From contig NZ_JAJAGO010000010.1 in NCBI RefSeq assembly GCF_025165795.1, forward strand, positions 1 through 64,000: a stretch of 64,000 nt of DNA, written 5' to 3'. The notes under the pieces are model-generated. The model did no database searches. It was not told the DNA's origin and was given only the letters and a program-made list of their open reading frames with translations. The position numbers and the translations under genes were made by a program. Of this stretch, positions 54,584-63,477 are shown in pieces; position 1 is the first letter of the stretch; the number at the start of each line of letters is the position of its first letter. Origin of the DNA: Streptomyces gossypii (GTDB lineage Bacteria; Actinomycetota; Actinomycetes; Streptomycetales; Streptomycetaceae).

Positions 54584-55791
54584 TGGTCACCCTCAGCACC
54601 CACATCCGCAACCTCACCTTCCTGGTGCTCGGTGCGGTGGTCCTCGCCTACATCGCCGTCCAGTACGCCGACCTGGGGCGGTACATCGGCATGCGCGGCT
54701 ACTACACAGTCCGGGTGGAACTGCCGCGGACCGGCGGCCTGTTCGGCAACGCCAACGTCACCTACCGAGGGGTCGACATCGGCCGCGTCGGTTCCGTCGA
54801 GCTGACGGACGGCGGGGTCGAAGCAGAGATCCGGATCGACGACTCCGCGCCGCCCATCCCCGCCGATCTGAGTGCCGAGGTCGCCAGCCTCTCCGCGGTC
54901 GGCGAGCAGTATCTCGACCTCGCACCCCGTACCGACGAGGGACCGTATCTGGAGGACGGCTCCGTCGTCCAGCAGCAGGACACCGCCACCCCGGCCCCCG
55001 TCACCGACGTGCTCACCAGCGTCAACGACCTGGCCGCCTCGGTGCCGCTGGATTCACTGCGCGTCGCCGTCGACGAGATGGGCAAGGCGTTCCACGGACA
55101 GGGGCAGAACCTCCAGGTGCTGCTCGACACCGGCAGCGAGTTCATCGCCGCCGCCGACGAGGCCCTGCCCGCCACCACCCTGCTGCTGACGGACGGCGAG
55201 ACGGTGCTGCGCACCCAGAACGAGGAGGCGGAGGCGATCCGTTCGTTCGCCTCCGGGGCCGCGGAACTGGCCGCGCAGCTGAAGGACTCCGACTCCGACC
55301 TGCGCAGGCTGATCACGCAGGCCCCGCAGGCCGCCGACCAGGTGACGGCCCTGGTCCGGGAGAACGACCCGGCGTTCAGCGTCCTGCTGGCGAACCTCAC
55401 CACCACCTCCGAGCTGCTGGTCACCCGCCAGCGCGGCACCGAGGAACTGATGGTGCGGCTGCCCCAGGTCATCGCCGCCGGATCCACCGCCACCACACCG
55501 GACGGCATCCGCTTCGGCATGGTCACCACCTTCTTCGAGCCGCTGCCCTGCACCTCGGGATACGGCGGCACCACCTACCGCAACGGGCTCGACACCTCGC
55601 CCCCGCCTTCCGTCAACACCGACGCCCGCTGCGACGCGTCGCCGGCAAGCGGCCAGAACGTCCGGGGCAGCAGAAACGCACCGAGCGGCGGCGTACCCGA
55701 ACCGGCACGGGCCGGCTCCCTGGACACCGGGAACGCCGGTGTGGACGACGGCCCCAGAGACCTGAGCGGCCTGCTCGGGGTGGAGGACTGA
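54583..55791 (+). CDS. MceF-type protein
   Basis: 402 residues, coupled by TGATG. Anchor helix (about 8-28), MlaD domain (GLFGNANVTYRGVDIGRVGS), long helical part and a Pro/Gly/Asp-rich end. The last of the six Mce subunits. Confidence 0.92.
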   Translation: MVTLSTHIRNLTFLVLGAVVLAYIAVQYADLGRYIGMRGYYTVRVELPRTGGLFGNANVTYRGVDIGRVGSVELTDGGVEAEIRIDDSAPPIPADLSAEVASLSAVGEQYLDLAPRTDEGPYLEDGSVVQQQDTATPAPVTDVLTSVNDLAASVPLDSLRVAVDEMGKAFHGQGQNLQVLLDTGSEFIAAADEALPATTLLLTDGETVLRTQNEEAEAIRSFASGAAELAAQLKDSDSDLRRLITQAPQAADQVTALVRENDPAFSVLLANLTTTSELLVTRQRGTEELMVRLPQVIAAGSTATTPDGIRFGMVTTFFEPLPCTSGYGGTTYRNGLDTSPPPSVNTDARCDASPASGQNVRGSRNAPSGGVPEPARAGSLDTGNAGVDDGPRDLSGLLGVED

Positions 55792-55792
55792 G

Positions 55793-56305
55793 ATGCGCAC
55801 CCGGATCGCTTCGGCCCCAGGGCTTGTCCTGGTACTGGTGGTCTCCACGCTGTTCTGCGCGTTCTCCCTCTGGGCGTACGTACGGGCAGACGGCGACGGC
55901 GACCTCTCGTACGCGCGGGCGCGCGACGACGCGCTCGGCGCCGCCCGCACCCACGTCGCCCGGCTCAGCAGCATGGACGGCACACATGTCGCCGAGGGCC
56001 TCCGGAAGTGGCGCGAGTCCGCTACCGGGCCACTGCGGGACGAGCTGGAACGCACGAGGGGCAAGAGCGCCGAGGTGCTCAAGGAGGAGGGCACCACCAC
56101 GCGCGGCACCGTGACCGATGCGGCGGTCACCCAGCTCGACGAGCGGGCGGGCACCGCGAAGGTCATCGCGATGGTGCGGGTCGCGGTGGAACCGCGCCGC
56201 GGCGAGGCCACCACGGACCGCAAGCGGTTCGAGGCGGGACTCGCCAGGACGGCCGACGGCTGGAGACTCACCTCGCTCCAGGCCGTACCTGCCAAGGCGA
56301 ACTGA
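55793..56305 (+). CDS. Mce-associated membrane protein 1
   Basis: 170 residues. One transmembrane helix (about 8-30) and an external domain with the TARTHVARLSSMD-type helix then …AVTQLDERAGTAKVIAMVRV, an NTF2/VirB8-like fold typical of Mas proteins that stabilise Mce complexes. One base after mceF. Confidence 0.85.
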   Translation: MRTRIASAPGLVLVLVVSTLFCAFSLWAYVRADGDGDLSYARARDDALGAARTHVARLSSMDGTHVAEGLRKWRESATGPLRDELERTRGKSAEVLKEEGTTTRGTVTDAAVTQLDERAGTAKVIAMVRVAVEPRRGEATTDRKRFEAGLARTADGWRLTSLQAVPAKAN

Positions 56306-56321
56306 CCGGAAGGGGAGGGGA

Positions 56322-56912
56322 ATGTCAGTGACGGACGAGGCCGAAGCCCGGCTGCCCGAGCAGCACCCAGGGGAGCCCGAGCCGGAGGCCGCCCCCGCAC
56401 CCGCCCGGCGGTGGCGCCGCTGGTCCACGCTCGCTCCCTCGCTGCTCTCGGCCGTGCTGCTGCTGGCGAGCACCCTCCTCACCGTGCTCACGGCGGGGCT
56501 GCACGACTCGCCGGCCGCCGGGAACAAGGCCCTCACCGACACGGCGGCCACCGACCGGGTGACCGGCGAGATCCGCAGCGCCCTGGGCAGGATCCTCAGC
56601 TACTCGCCCGACAGCCTGGCGGCCACGGAACGGGACGCGAAGACGCTGTTGCGCGGACAGGCGGCCAAGGAGTACGACGCGCTGCTCGCGAGCGTGCGGC
56701 AGCGCGTGACCGACCAGGGGCTGACCCTCACCACGCAGGTCGTCCGGATCGGGGTGAGTCACCTGAGCGGTGACACCGCGCGGCTGCTGGCCTTCCTCGA
56801 CCAGACGACCCGGCGCGACGGCGAGAAGGCCACCGCCGTGCCCGCACAGCTCTCCGTGACCGCCGAACTGGACGGCGGGCACTGGCGGATCACCAAGCTC
56901 AAGGCCCGGTAG
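56322..56912 (+). CDS. Mce-associated membrane protein 2
   Basis: 196 residues. Acidic/Pro-rich cytoplasmic start, transmembrane helix (about 37-62), then a Mas-type domain (about 75-190) ending HWRITKLKAR. AAGGGGAGGGG precedes ATG 56322. Confidence 0.85.
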   Translation: MSVTDEAEARLPEQHPGEPEPEAAPAPARRWRRWSTLAPSLLSAVLLLASTLLTVLTAGLHDSPAAGNKALTDTAATDRVTGEIRSALGRILSYSPDSLAATERDAKTLLRGQAAKEYDALLASVRQRVTDQGLTLTTQVVRIGVSHLSGDTARLLAFLDQTTRRDGEKATAVPAQLSVTAELDGGHWRITKLKAR

Positions 56913-56927
56913 GCGGTGGAGGGACGG

Positions 56928-57473
56928 ATGTTCATGGCCCGTGTGAAGAGGATCAACCCGCTGCTCGCGGTGGCGCTGACCCTGGCCGTCCTGACGGCAG
57001 GCTTCGCTGCCTGGTCCGGCTGGACCTGGTATGCGGCGGCGGACGACGAATCGCTCGCCTTCGCCAAGACCCGCGACGAGGTGCTGGCCGCCGGAGAGCA
57101 GGGCGTGCAGAACCTCAACACCCTCGACCATCGCGAGCTGCGACGGGGGATGGAGACCTGGGAGAAGTCCACCACCGGCGACCTCCGCGACCAACTGCGC
57201 GAGGGACGTCCCGAATTCGAGAAGCAGGTGCGGAACGCCCGGACGGTGACGAAGGCGAAGGTGCTCTCCGGGGCGGTGACCGAACTCGACGAACGGGCGG
57301 GCAGGGCACGGGTCATGGTCGCCCTGCGGATCACAGTGGACGCGCCGAAGGAGAAGGCGGTCACCAAGGAGAGCCGGATGCTGGGCGCCCTCACCCGCAC
57401 GGACGACGGCTGGAAGCTGAGCGACCTGGGACAGGCGCCCGTGGGGGACACCGGCCCTTCCGCCGGTGAATGA
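56928..57473 (+). CDS. Mce-associated membrane protein 3
   Basis: 181 residues. Transmembrane helix (about 12-36) then a domain very like that of protein 1 (GAVTELDERAGRARVMVALR against AVTQLDERAGTAKVIAMVRV). Several start codons are possible (GTG 56916, ATG 56928, ATG 56934). Confidence 0.83.
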   Translation: MFMARVKRINPLLAVALTLAVLTAGFAAWSGWTWYAAADDESLAFAKTRDEVLAAGEQGVQNLNTLDHRELRRGMETWEKSTTGDLRDQLREGRPEFEKQVRNARTVTKAKVLSGAVTELDERAGRARVMVALRITVDAPKEKAVTKESRMLGALTRTDDGWKLSDLGQAPVGDTGPSAGE

Positions 57474-57491
57474 GACGAGAGGCCACGCCGC

Positions 57492-58157
57492 ATGTCGACG
57501 ACACGTCATCTCATCAACCGCAGACGGCGGTTGGCCGCGACACGGCCCGACCGTGACGAACGGCAACGGCTGGATCCGGACCAGGATCCGCGCAAGCCTC
57601 CGCTGCGCAAGCCCCCGCCGCCCAGGGCTCTGCGCCAGAGCCGCCGGGCGATCCCCTGGGTGCCGCTGCTCGGTGTACTGGCCGTGCTGCTGGGCGGGTT
57701 CGCCGTGTGGGCGGGCGCACGGGCGGACGCCCTGCACGACGGTCCGGCCACCCGCAATACCGCGCTCACCGAGGCGGCGCGTACGAGCGAGGTGAAGGGC
57801 AGCGTGACCGAGGCCGTCAACGCCGTCTTCTCGTACGACCACACCTCGCCGGAGGCGACCGAGGACGCAGCCGGAGAGGTGCTGGTCGGCAAGGCCGTCG
57901 AACAGCACCGGGAGATGCTCGCCCAGGTCGTCGCGCAGGGGGAGAAGCAGCAGCTGGTACTGACCACGACCGTCACCGACAGCGGTGTGGAGATGCTGGA
58001 CGGCAACCGGGCCCGGCTGCTGGTCTTCGCCGACCAGCGCAACACCCGCACCGGAAAGGGCGGCGACACGACGCACGCCGCCGCCATGTTCGCCGTGGAA
58101 GCGGTGCACAGCGACGGCAGTTGGCGGATCTCGGACATCGACACCTTCAACCGTTAA
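57492..58157 (+). CDS. Mce-associated membrane protein 4
   Basis: 221 residues. Long basic, Pro-rich cytoplasmic segment (about 1-52), transmembrane helix (about 55-77) and a Mas-type domain ending SWRISDIDTFNR. Like protein 2 it has a HDGPATRNTALTEAA-type start to the outer domain. Confidence 0.83.
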   Translation: MSTTRHLINRRRRLAATRPDRDERQRLDPDQDPRKPPLRKPPPPRALRQSRRAIPWVPLLGVLAVLLGGFAVWAGARADALHDGPATRNTALTEAARTSEVKGSVTEAVNAVFSYDHTSPEATEDAAGEVLVGKAVEQHREMLAQVVAQGEKQQLVLTTTVTDSGVEMLDGNRARLLVFADQRNTRTGKGGDTTHAAAMFAVEAVHSDGSWRISDIDTFNR

Positions 58158-58177
58158 GGAAGCGAAGGAGTGAAGGA

Positions 58178-58753
58178 GTGAAGAGAATGTTCCGTCGTGT
58201 GGTCACCGGAGTCGCGCTGTCCGCCGCCGTCTCCCTCGCCGTGGTCGGCTGCAGTTCCGCCGGCTCACCGGGGGAAGCACCGGAGGTGACATGGGCCGGG
58301 AACGTCTGCGAACACCTGAGCAGGAACGGGTCACAGCTGAGGCTCCCCGCAATAGACCAGAAGAAGCCGCAGCAGGCCAAGAAGCGCGTCGTCGCTTTCC
58401 TCGACGGCCTGGCCACACAACTCGGCTCGCTGGAGAAGGACATGAAGAAGGAGGGCGCGCCCCCGGTCGAAGACGGCAAGCAGTCCTTCACCAAGGCCAT
58501 GGAAGGGCTCAGCCAGGCGAAGCAGGAGGTCGACGGGGCGGTGACCAGCGTGCGCGAGTCGAAGGTCGACGACGAGAAATCGCTGAACGCCGCGCTGGCC
58601 AAGGCGGGTGAGGGATTCCGCAAGGCCGGCAGGTATCAGGGACCGGCCCAGGAACTCCGCGCCGATCCCGCCCTGAAGAGCGCCTTCGACGAGGCCGAGG
58701 ACTGCGCCGGGATCCCCGTCAGCTCCGCCAAGCCCGCCACGGCGGGAAACTGA
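58178..58753 (+). CDS. Putative lipoprotein of the Mce operon
   Basis: 191 residues. Signal with lipobox VVGC (Cys25), then a Lys/Glu/Ala helical domain with two Cys (CEHLSRNG, EDCAGIP). It resembles small Streptomyces lipoproteins of unknown function. Start GTG 58178 or ATG 58187. Its conserved place suggests a role at the outer face of the transporter. Confidence 0.78.
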   Translation: MKRMFRRVVTGVALSAAVSLAVVGCSSAGSPGEAPEVTWAGNVCEHLSRNGSQLRLPAIDQKKPQQAKKRVVAFLDGLATQLGSLEKDMKKEGAPPVEDGKQSFTKAMEGLSQAKQEVDGAVTSVRESKVDDEKSLNAALAKAGEGFRKAGRYQGPAQELRADPALKSAFDEAEDCAGIPVSSAKPATAGN

Positions 58754-58757
58754 CCCG

Positions 58758-59387
58758 GTGAACTCCGCCGAGCCGCCCGCTCCTGGGCCTGTTCCGGGCC
58801 TGGCCCCGCAGGGCACCGAGCTGAGCGCTCCCCGCCGCGCGGTGCTACGGCTGTGCGCCGCGCTGGTGGCCGCCCTCGCCGTCGCGCACGCGGGGATGAT
58901 GCTGCTCGACGTCGCCGGGGACTTCCCCGTCTCGGAGAAGAACGCCGAACGGGTGGACAGCTGGATGAACCCGCTCTTCATCCAGGACTGGAAGATCTTC
59001 GCCCCCGATCCGCCCCGGCACAACCAGCATCTGGAGGTGCGGGTGAAACGCGGGGAGCGCTTCGGCGCCTGGACGGACGTCACCGCCCACGACAACGCGG
59101 CCTACCGCCGTCAGTTGCTGCCCAGCAAGGAGGACCAGCTGACCCTGCGCCGCGCCACCGGCCAGTACCGGCGCTGGGTGCGGGAGGGGAAGGCGCCGCC
59201 GGAGACGAACAGGGCGGCGCGGCTGCTCCGTGACGTCGTCCTGATCCGGCTGGCGGACATGGGGCAGGACCGTGGCGAGGGCATCGAACTGCGGCTGCGG
59301 ACGACACCCATACCGCCGCCGGGGTCCAACGGTCCGGCCCCGGCCTCCAGCTACCTCCCGCTCGGCTACCTGAGGACGCCCGGATGA
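58758..59387 (+). CDS. DUF5819 membrane protein
   Basis: 209 residues. One helix (about 30-54), then PLFIQDWKIFAPDPPRHNQH, the DUF5819 hallmark, and a charged external domain. It is coupled to the HTTM gene by a 4-bp overlap; the two are commonly paired. Function unknown. Confidence 0.85.
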   Translation: MNSAEPPAPGPVPGLAPQGTELSAPRRAVLRLCAALVAALAVAHAGMMLLDVAGDFPVSEKNAERVDSWMNPLFIQDWKIFAPDPPRHNQHLEVRVKRGERFGAWTDVTAHDNAAYRRQLLPSKEDQLTLRRATGQYRRWVREGKAPPETNRAARLLRDVVLIRLADMGQDRGEGIELRLRTTPIPPPGSNGPAPASSYLPLGYLRTPG

Positions 59388-60442
59388 CGATGCGCGCGGT
59401 GCTGCGGCTCGGCGGGGGAGCCGTCGACAGGCTGGACACACAGCTCAGACGGCACCTCCGGCAGGTGACACTCCAGCCCTTCGCCCTCTACAGCGCAGCC
59501 GTCGTCCGCATCGGACTCGCCGGGCTGTTCCTGCTGTTCCTGCTGCGGGAGCTGCCGCACGCCGACCGGCTGTGGGGGCCCGGTTCGCCGTTCACCCCGG
59601 CGCTGCTCCAGGAGACCGTCCAGGCGAACGGCTGGGACGGCTTCCTCGGATGGTGGTTCACCTTCCTCGCCACGGACGAACCGCTGGTGTTCTGGACGCT
59701 GTACGTGACGGCGATCGTCGTCAGCGCCCTCTACCTGCTCGGCTGGCACACCCGGGCGCTGGCGTTCGTGTTCTGCTTCTTCGTCGTCGCCTTCTACATG
59801 CGCGGCTTCCTGGCCAACAGCGGGTGGGCGATGCTGAGCATGCTGTTCGCCAACTACCTGGTGTTCTGTGCCTCCGGCCGCCGCTGGTCGCTCGACGCCC
59901 GACGCCGGGCCCGCCGGGAACGCGAGGCGTCGGGGGGGAGGATGAGTCCGGCGGGGATCAGCGAGACCGAGGAACTCCGGCGCCGGCTGGTCACCGTGCT
60001 GCACAACGCGGGCATGGCCGTGATCGCTTTCCAGGTCATGGTCGTCTACGGGTCGGCCGCGATGTACAAGATCCAGGGCGAGACCTGGCGCGAGGGCACG
60101 GCGCTGTACTACGCGCTGCTCTCCGACGACTTCTCGACCTGGCCGGAGCTCTCCTCCTGGTTCGCGGGCCACGGCACCCTCATGGCCGTGCTGGCCTATG
60201 TCACCGTCTTCTCCCAGGTGCTCTTCCCGGCGCTGGTCTTCAACCGGAGGCTCAAATACTGCGTGGTCGTGGTGATGATGGGCACTCACCTGGGAATCGG
60301 CGTCCTGATGGCGCTGCCGATGTTCTCGGCGGTATCGATCGTCGGGGACCTGGTGCTGCTCCCCGACACGTTCTGGCTCCGCGCCGCCGCCCTCGTCCGC
60401 CTGCTGCGCGCCCCGCCTCCGACCGCGGCGCGGGTGGAGTGA
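59384..60442 (+). CDS. HTTM-domain membrane protein
   Basis: 352 residues, about eight helices. The horizontally transferred transmembrane (HTTM) domain is related to vitamin K-dependent gamma-carboxylase. Signs are VRIGLAGLFLLFLLRELPHA and a His-containing loop near GWHTRALAF. Reaction unknown. Last gene of the Mce operon here. Confidence 0.85.
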   Translation: MTMRAVLRLGGGAVDRLDTQLRRHLRQVTLQPFALYSAAVVRIGLAGLFLLFLLRELPHADRLWGPGSPFTPALLQETVQANGWDGFLGWWFTFLATDEPLVFWTLYVTAIVVSALYLLGWHTRALAFVFCFFVVAFYMRGFLANSGWAMLSMLFANYLVFCASGRRWSLDARRRARREREASGGRMSPAGISETEELRRRLVTVLHNAGMAVIAFQVMVVYGSAAMYKIQGETWREGTALYYALLSDDFSTWPELSSWFAGHGTLMAVLAYVTVFSQVLFPALVFNRRLKYCVVVVMMGTHLGIGVLMALPMFSAVSIVGDLVLLPDTFWLRAAALVRLLRAPPPTAARVE

Positions 60443-60451
60443 AGCGGCAGA

Positions 60452-60480
60452 GCCGGCCCCGGCCGGTGGCCGGGGCCGGC
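60452..60480. terminator. Terminator between convergent HTTM and DUF6801 genes
   Basis: Perfect 13-bp stem GCCGGCCCCGGCC and complement with a 3-nt loop, between the + strand operon and the minus-strand DUF6801 gene. Confidence 0.88.
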
Positions 60481-60495
60481 ACTTCGCCGGGGTGG

Positions 60496-61818
60496 TCAGA
60501 CGCGGCTGGTGAGATCCATGTCGATGGTGTTGCCGGGTCCGGCCATGAAGGCGCCGAGGACATCGTTCAGGAAGCCGCAGTCAGCGAGTTCGGGGAGGGT
60601 GTATTCGCCCTTCACCTTGCCACCGCTGAGGGGGTTGAAGCGTCCCTCGGAGGCGAGCTCGATGCTGGCGGTTTCGGCGGTCTTGCATTCCTGGCCGCCG
60701 CCGACGGGGAGGCCGAGGATGGAGACCTTGGGGAGCTTCACGTACATCTTGGAGCTGGTCTTGAGGTCTCCGGCGGCGTTGAGGGTGCCGGTGGTGATGC
60801 CGTCCTGCTCGAATTCGACGCTGGCGGTGGCGGGCAGGAAGCCGAGTACGGTGAAGTCGCCGCTGCTGGGGTCGAGGGTGAGGTCGGCGTCGAAGGTGCC
60901 TTGTGCGAGGTCGTAGTCGGCCTCGATGCCGCCGTTGAGGGCCACGTCTCCCTTGGCCGCCTTGATGTGCGAGTTACCGGCGAGGTCGAAGTTGATCAGC
61001 ACACCGTTCGTACCGGGCTCGGGTCCGGGTGCCGCGGGCTCCTCGTCCGGGGCCGTTCCCGGTGCCGTGGGCTCCGTGGCCGGGTCCGCAGGCTCAGTGC
61101 CGGGTGCCGTGGGCTCAGTGCCGGGGTTGGTGCCGGTCTCGGTGCCCGGCTCCGTGGGCTCCGTTTCCGGGCTGGTTCCGGTGCTCTCGACGATCTCGAA
61201 GGTGTGCAGGGTGGTGTCGGTCGAGGTCATGGTGCAGTCCGAGGTGAACGGACCGTCGGGGAAGCCGGGGAAGACGATGGTGTTGCCGTCGGCGTCCTTG
61301 ACCTCCATGTCGGACATGCCGAGGTCGGTGACGTCGATGGTGCCCTGGCCCGCCTGGTTGAACTGCAGTTGCGGGGACTGACCGGAGGCGATGACGTCGA
61401 AGTCAGCCGTGGGGCTGGGAAGGTCGGTCTTCGCGATGCTGTTCGGCACCTGGACCGGCACCTCGCCCGCCGGCGTCGTGATCTTGACGTCGGCGGTCGC
61501 CGTGCCTTCCATCGTCTTGCCGCCGACGAGCGTCATGCCGTCGGCAGCGGCCTTGGGCACGGTGGCGACCGAGGTGATGTCGAAGGGCGGAATGGTCTCC
61601 CCGACCTCGACCTGAGCCGGAAGCTCCGCACTGATGTTGATCTGGATCGGCTGGTCGCCGATCAACGGGAACGAACAGCTGTACTCCTGGTGGAGCGTGG
61701 CCGTCTCGGCGGATGCGGTCCCCGCACCGATAAAGCCCAGCATGCCGACGGCGAGACCGGTGGCCGTCGCGGCGGCCAGACTGATCCTCGCTCTGGCCCT
61801 CTTGCCATGGACTGTCAT
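60496..61818 (-). CDS. Exported DUF6801 protein with a second C-terminal domain
   Basis: 440 residues from ATG 61818 (AGAGG upstream). Signal peptide ending GAGTASA. DUF6801 domain from TLHQEYSCSFPLIGDQPI (about 38) to …PFTSDCTM, then a Pro/Glu/Thr linker made of repeated TEPGTxTGTNPGTEP-type units (about 215-265). The final domain (about 270-440) ends AFMAGPGNTIDMDLTSRV, like the protein at 44451. No membrane anchor is visible. Encoded convergent to the Mce operon. Confidence 0.87.
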   Translation of the reverse strand: MTVHGKRARARISLAAATATGLAVGMLGFIGAGTASAETATLHQEYSCSFPLIGDQPIQINISAELPAQVEVGETIPPFDITSVATVPKAAADGMTLVGGKTMEGTATADVKITTPAGEVPVQVPNSIAKTDLPSPTADFDVIASGQSPQLQFNQAGQGTIDVTDLGMSDMEVKDADGNTIVFPGFPDGPFTSDCTMTSTDTTLHTFEIVESTGTSPETEPTEPGTETGTNPGTEPTAPGTEPADPATEPTAPGTAPDEEPAAPGPEPGTNGVLINFDLAGNSHIKAAKGDVALNGGIEADYDLAQGTFDADLTLDPSSGDFTVLGFLPATASVEFEQDGITTGTLNAAGDLKTSSKMYVKLPKVSILGLPVGGGQECKTAETASIELASEGRFNPLSGGKVKGEYTLPELADCGFLNDVLGAFMAGPGNTIDMDLTSRV

Positions 61819-62329
61819 TGACGAACCTCTCGTGTTGCGTGAAGTGGGCACCAACACTTACGGCTTCCCCGCCGAAACGGGCCATCTCCAGATCAGGACC
61901 GGGAAAACTGCGTGGGGGTGGGCGGGGAACGTGATCTCCATTACCGAGCGCAGATACGGCCACGTTTCGAATCGGTAAACTACTCACGGGTAGGGCGGGG
62001 GTCAAGGCTCATTTCCAGGACTGGTCCGGGAATTCGGAATCAGACTTCTTCTTTGTGATTCCGGTGAGCATCGCAGGTGATCGCTTCATCATCGCGGCGT
62101 GCAACAAGCTGAGATCAGGGGCTCGGCTAGCGGATACGGGCGGAAATGGATCTGCTGCCGCAGCTCTGCGGCTCCAGTGACAAAAAACTCTGCTGCTGTA
62201 CTCATCGGGCGAGTAGTTCTCGCGATGTGATGCGGTGGGCGGTTCTTCCCGTGGTCCTCTCCTTGACCACCCGACTACTCGTCAGTATTTTGCTGAGCCA
62301 CGAAGCTCGTATTCTGTGAAAGGGAGGGC
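61819..62329. promoter_or_regulatory. Divergent regulatory region of the two DUF6801 genes
   Basis: 511 bp, no gene. TTACCGA (61941-61947) and TCGGTAA (61972-61978) form an inverted pair spaced by 24 bp, and TACTC-N7-GAGTA lies at 62199-62215. Either could be an operator shared by both genes. Confidence 0.5.
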
Positions 62330-63397
62330 ATGGGAGTTCACCGGAGAAAGACCCGGGCGGCCAGGACGGCATTGGGCGTCGCGACCGTACTGGGAACCAC
62401 GGGAGCCGCTACCGTCCTGCTGGGTGCGGGCACCGCCTCGGCGGAGCCCGCCTCGCTGACGCAGAAGTACGCGTGCGCATTCCCGTTGATCGGCGCGGAC
62501 CCGATCGACATCGAGATCACCTCGGACATCCCCGCGACGGTGGCGGTCGGGGACTTCAGCGGCAAGCTGAAGATCAACTCAGTGACGGGAGTGAGCAAGA
62601 AGGCCGCGCAGGCCCTGACCCTGGTGGGCGTGAAGACCCTGGAGGGCGTCGCGACGGCCGAGGCCAGCGTGAACCTGCCGGGCGGCGGCAGGCTGCATGT
62701 GGAGGTCGACAACACGGTGGCGAAGACCCAGCTCCCCAACCCGGCAGCCGCCTTCGACGTCACCGCGAAGGGCGAGGCGCCGTCGATCGGCTTCGACCAG
62801 ACGGGTAAGGCGTCCATCGACGTCAACGCGCTCACCCTGAAGCTGACGGCGCGGGACGCCGCCGGCAAGCCCGTTCAACTTCCTCCGTACGGGGACGTCT
62901 TCGAAGCGAAGTGCACGCTGGACCCGGCGGACCAGAACAAGACCCTGCACACCTTCACGGTCACCGAGGAGGGCTCGGGCGATCCGACGGCCGGTACCAC
63001 GGGCTCGCCCACCACCGCGGGACCCACCACTGCCGGGCCCACCGGCTCGACGAGCGGTAACGACACCGGATCCGGCGGCTCCCCGGGCGGCGACGGAGGC
63101 TCGGGAGCCTCCCCCCAGTCCACCGGCGGCGGCTCCGGGGACACGGACTCCACGGGTTCTGCCGGCTCCAGCGGCTCCACCGGTTCCGGCGGAGCGCCGG
63201 ACGGCGACGCCGCCTCGGACGGGACGCAGCTGAGCACGTCGGTCAAGCCCGGTGATGATGACGACGGCGTCCTCGCCACCACCGGGACTTCGGCGGTGGG
63301 CCTGCTGCTCACCGGTGCGGGAGCGCTCGGAGGCGGCGGCATCGCGGCCTGCCACTATCTGCCGCGGCGCATCCGGGGCGACGGCACCGCTGCCTGA
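62330..63397 (+). CDS. Cell-wall-anchored DUF6801 protein (LAXTG sortase substrate)
   Basis: 355 residues. Signal peptide ending AGTASA, DUF6801 domain (about 42-215, starting LTQKYACAFPLIGADPIDIE), and a Gly/Ser/Thr-rich stalk. LATTG (315-319) is followed by a hydrophobic segment and a basic tail (PRRIRGD). The last three parts form a cell-wall sorting signal of the class E sortase (SrtE) type. AGGGAGGG precedes ATG 62330. It would display the domain on peptidoglycan near the Mce system. Confidence 0.9.
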   Translation: MGVHRRKTRAARTALGVATVLGTTGAATVLLGAGTASAEPASLTQKYACAFPLIGADPIDIEITSDIPATVAVGDFSGKLKINSVTGVSKKAAQALTLVGVKTLEGVATAEASVNLPGGGRLHVEVDNTVAKTQLPNPAAAFDVTAKGEAPSIGFDQTGKASIDVNALTLKLTARDAAGKPVQLPPYGDVFEAKCTLDPADQNKTLHTFTVTEEGSGDPTAGTTGSPTTAGPTTAGPTGSTSGNDTGSGGSPGGDGGSGASPQSTGGGSGDTDSTGSAGSSGSTGSGGAPDGDAASDGTQLSTSVKPGDDDDGVLATTGTSAVGLLLTGAGALGGGGIAACHYLPRRIRGDGTAA

Positions 63398-63423
63398 CCA
63401 CCGTCCGGCGCGGCGACCGGCGC

Positions 63424-63454
63424 GGGCCCGGGGCACCTCCGATGCCCCGGGCCC
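63424..63454. terminator. Bidirectional terminator
   Basis: Perfect 12-bp stem GGGCCCGGGGCA and complement, 7-nt loop, between the DUF6801 gene and the convergent WxL/DUF916-like gene. Confidence 0.85.
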
Positions 63455-63477
63455 TTCCGGCTGCACTTCGACGGCCG

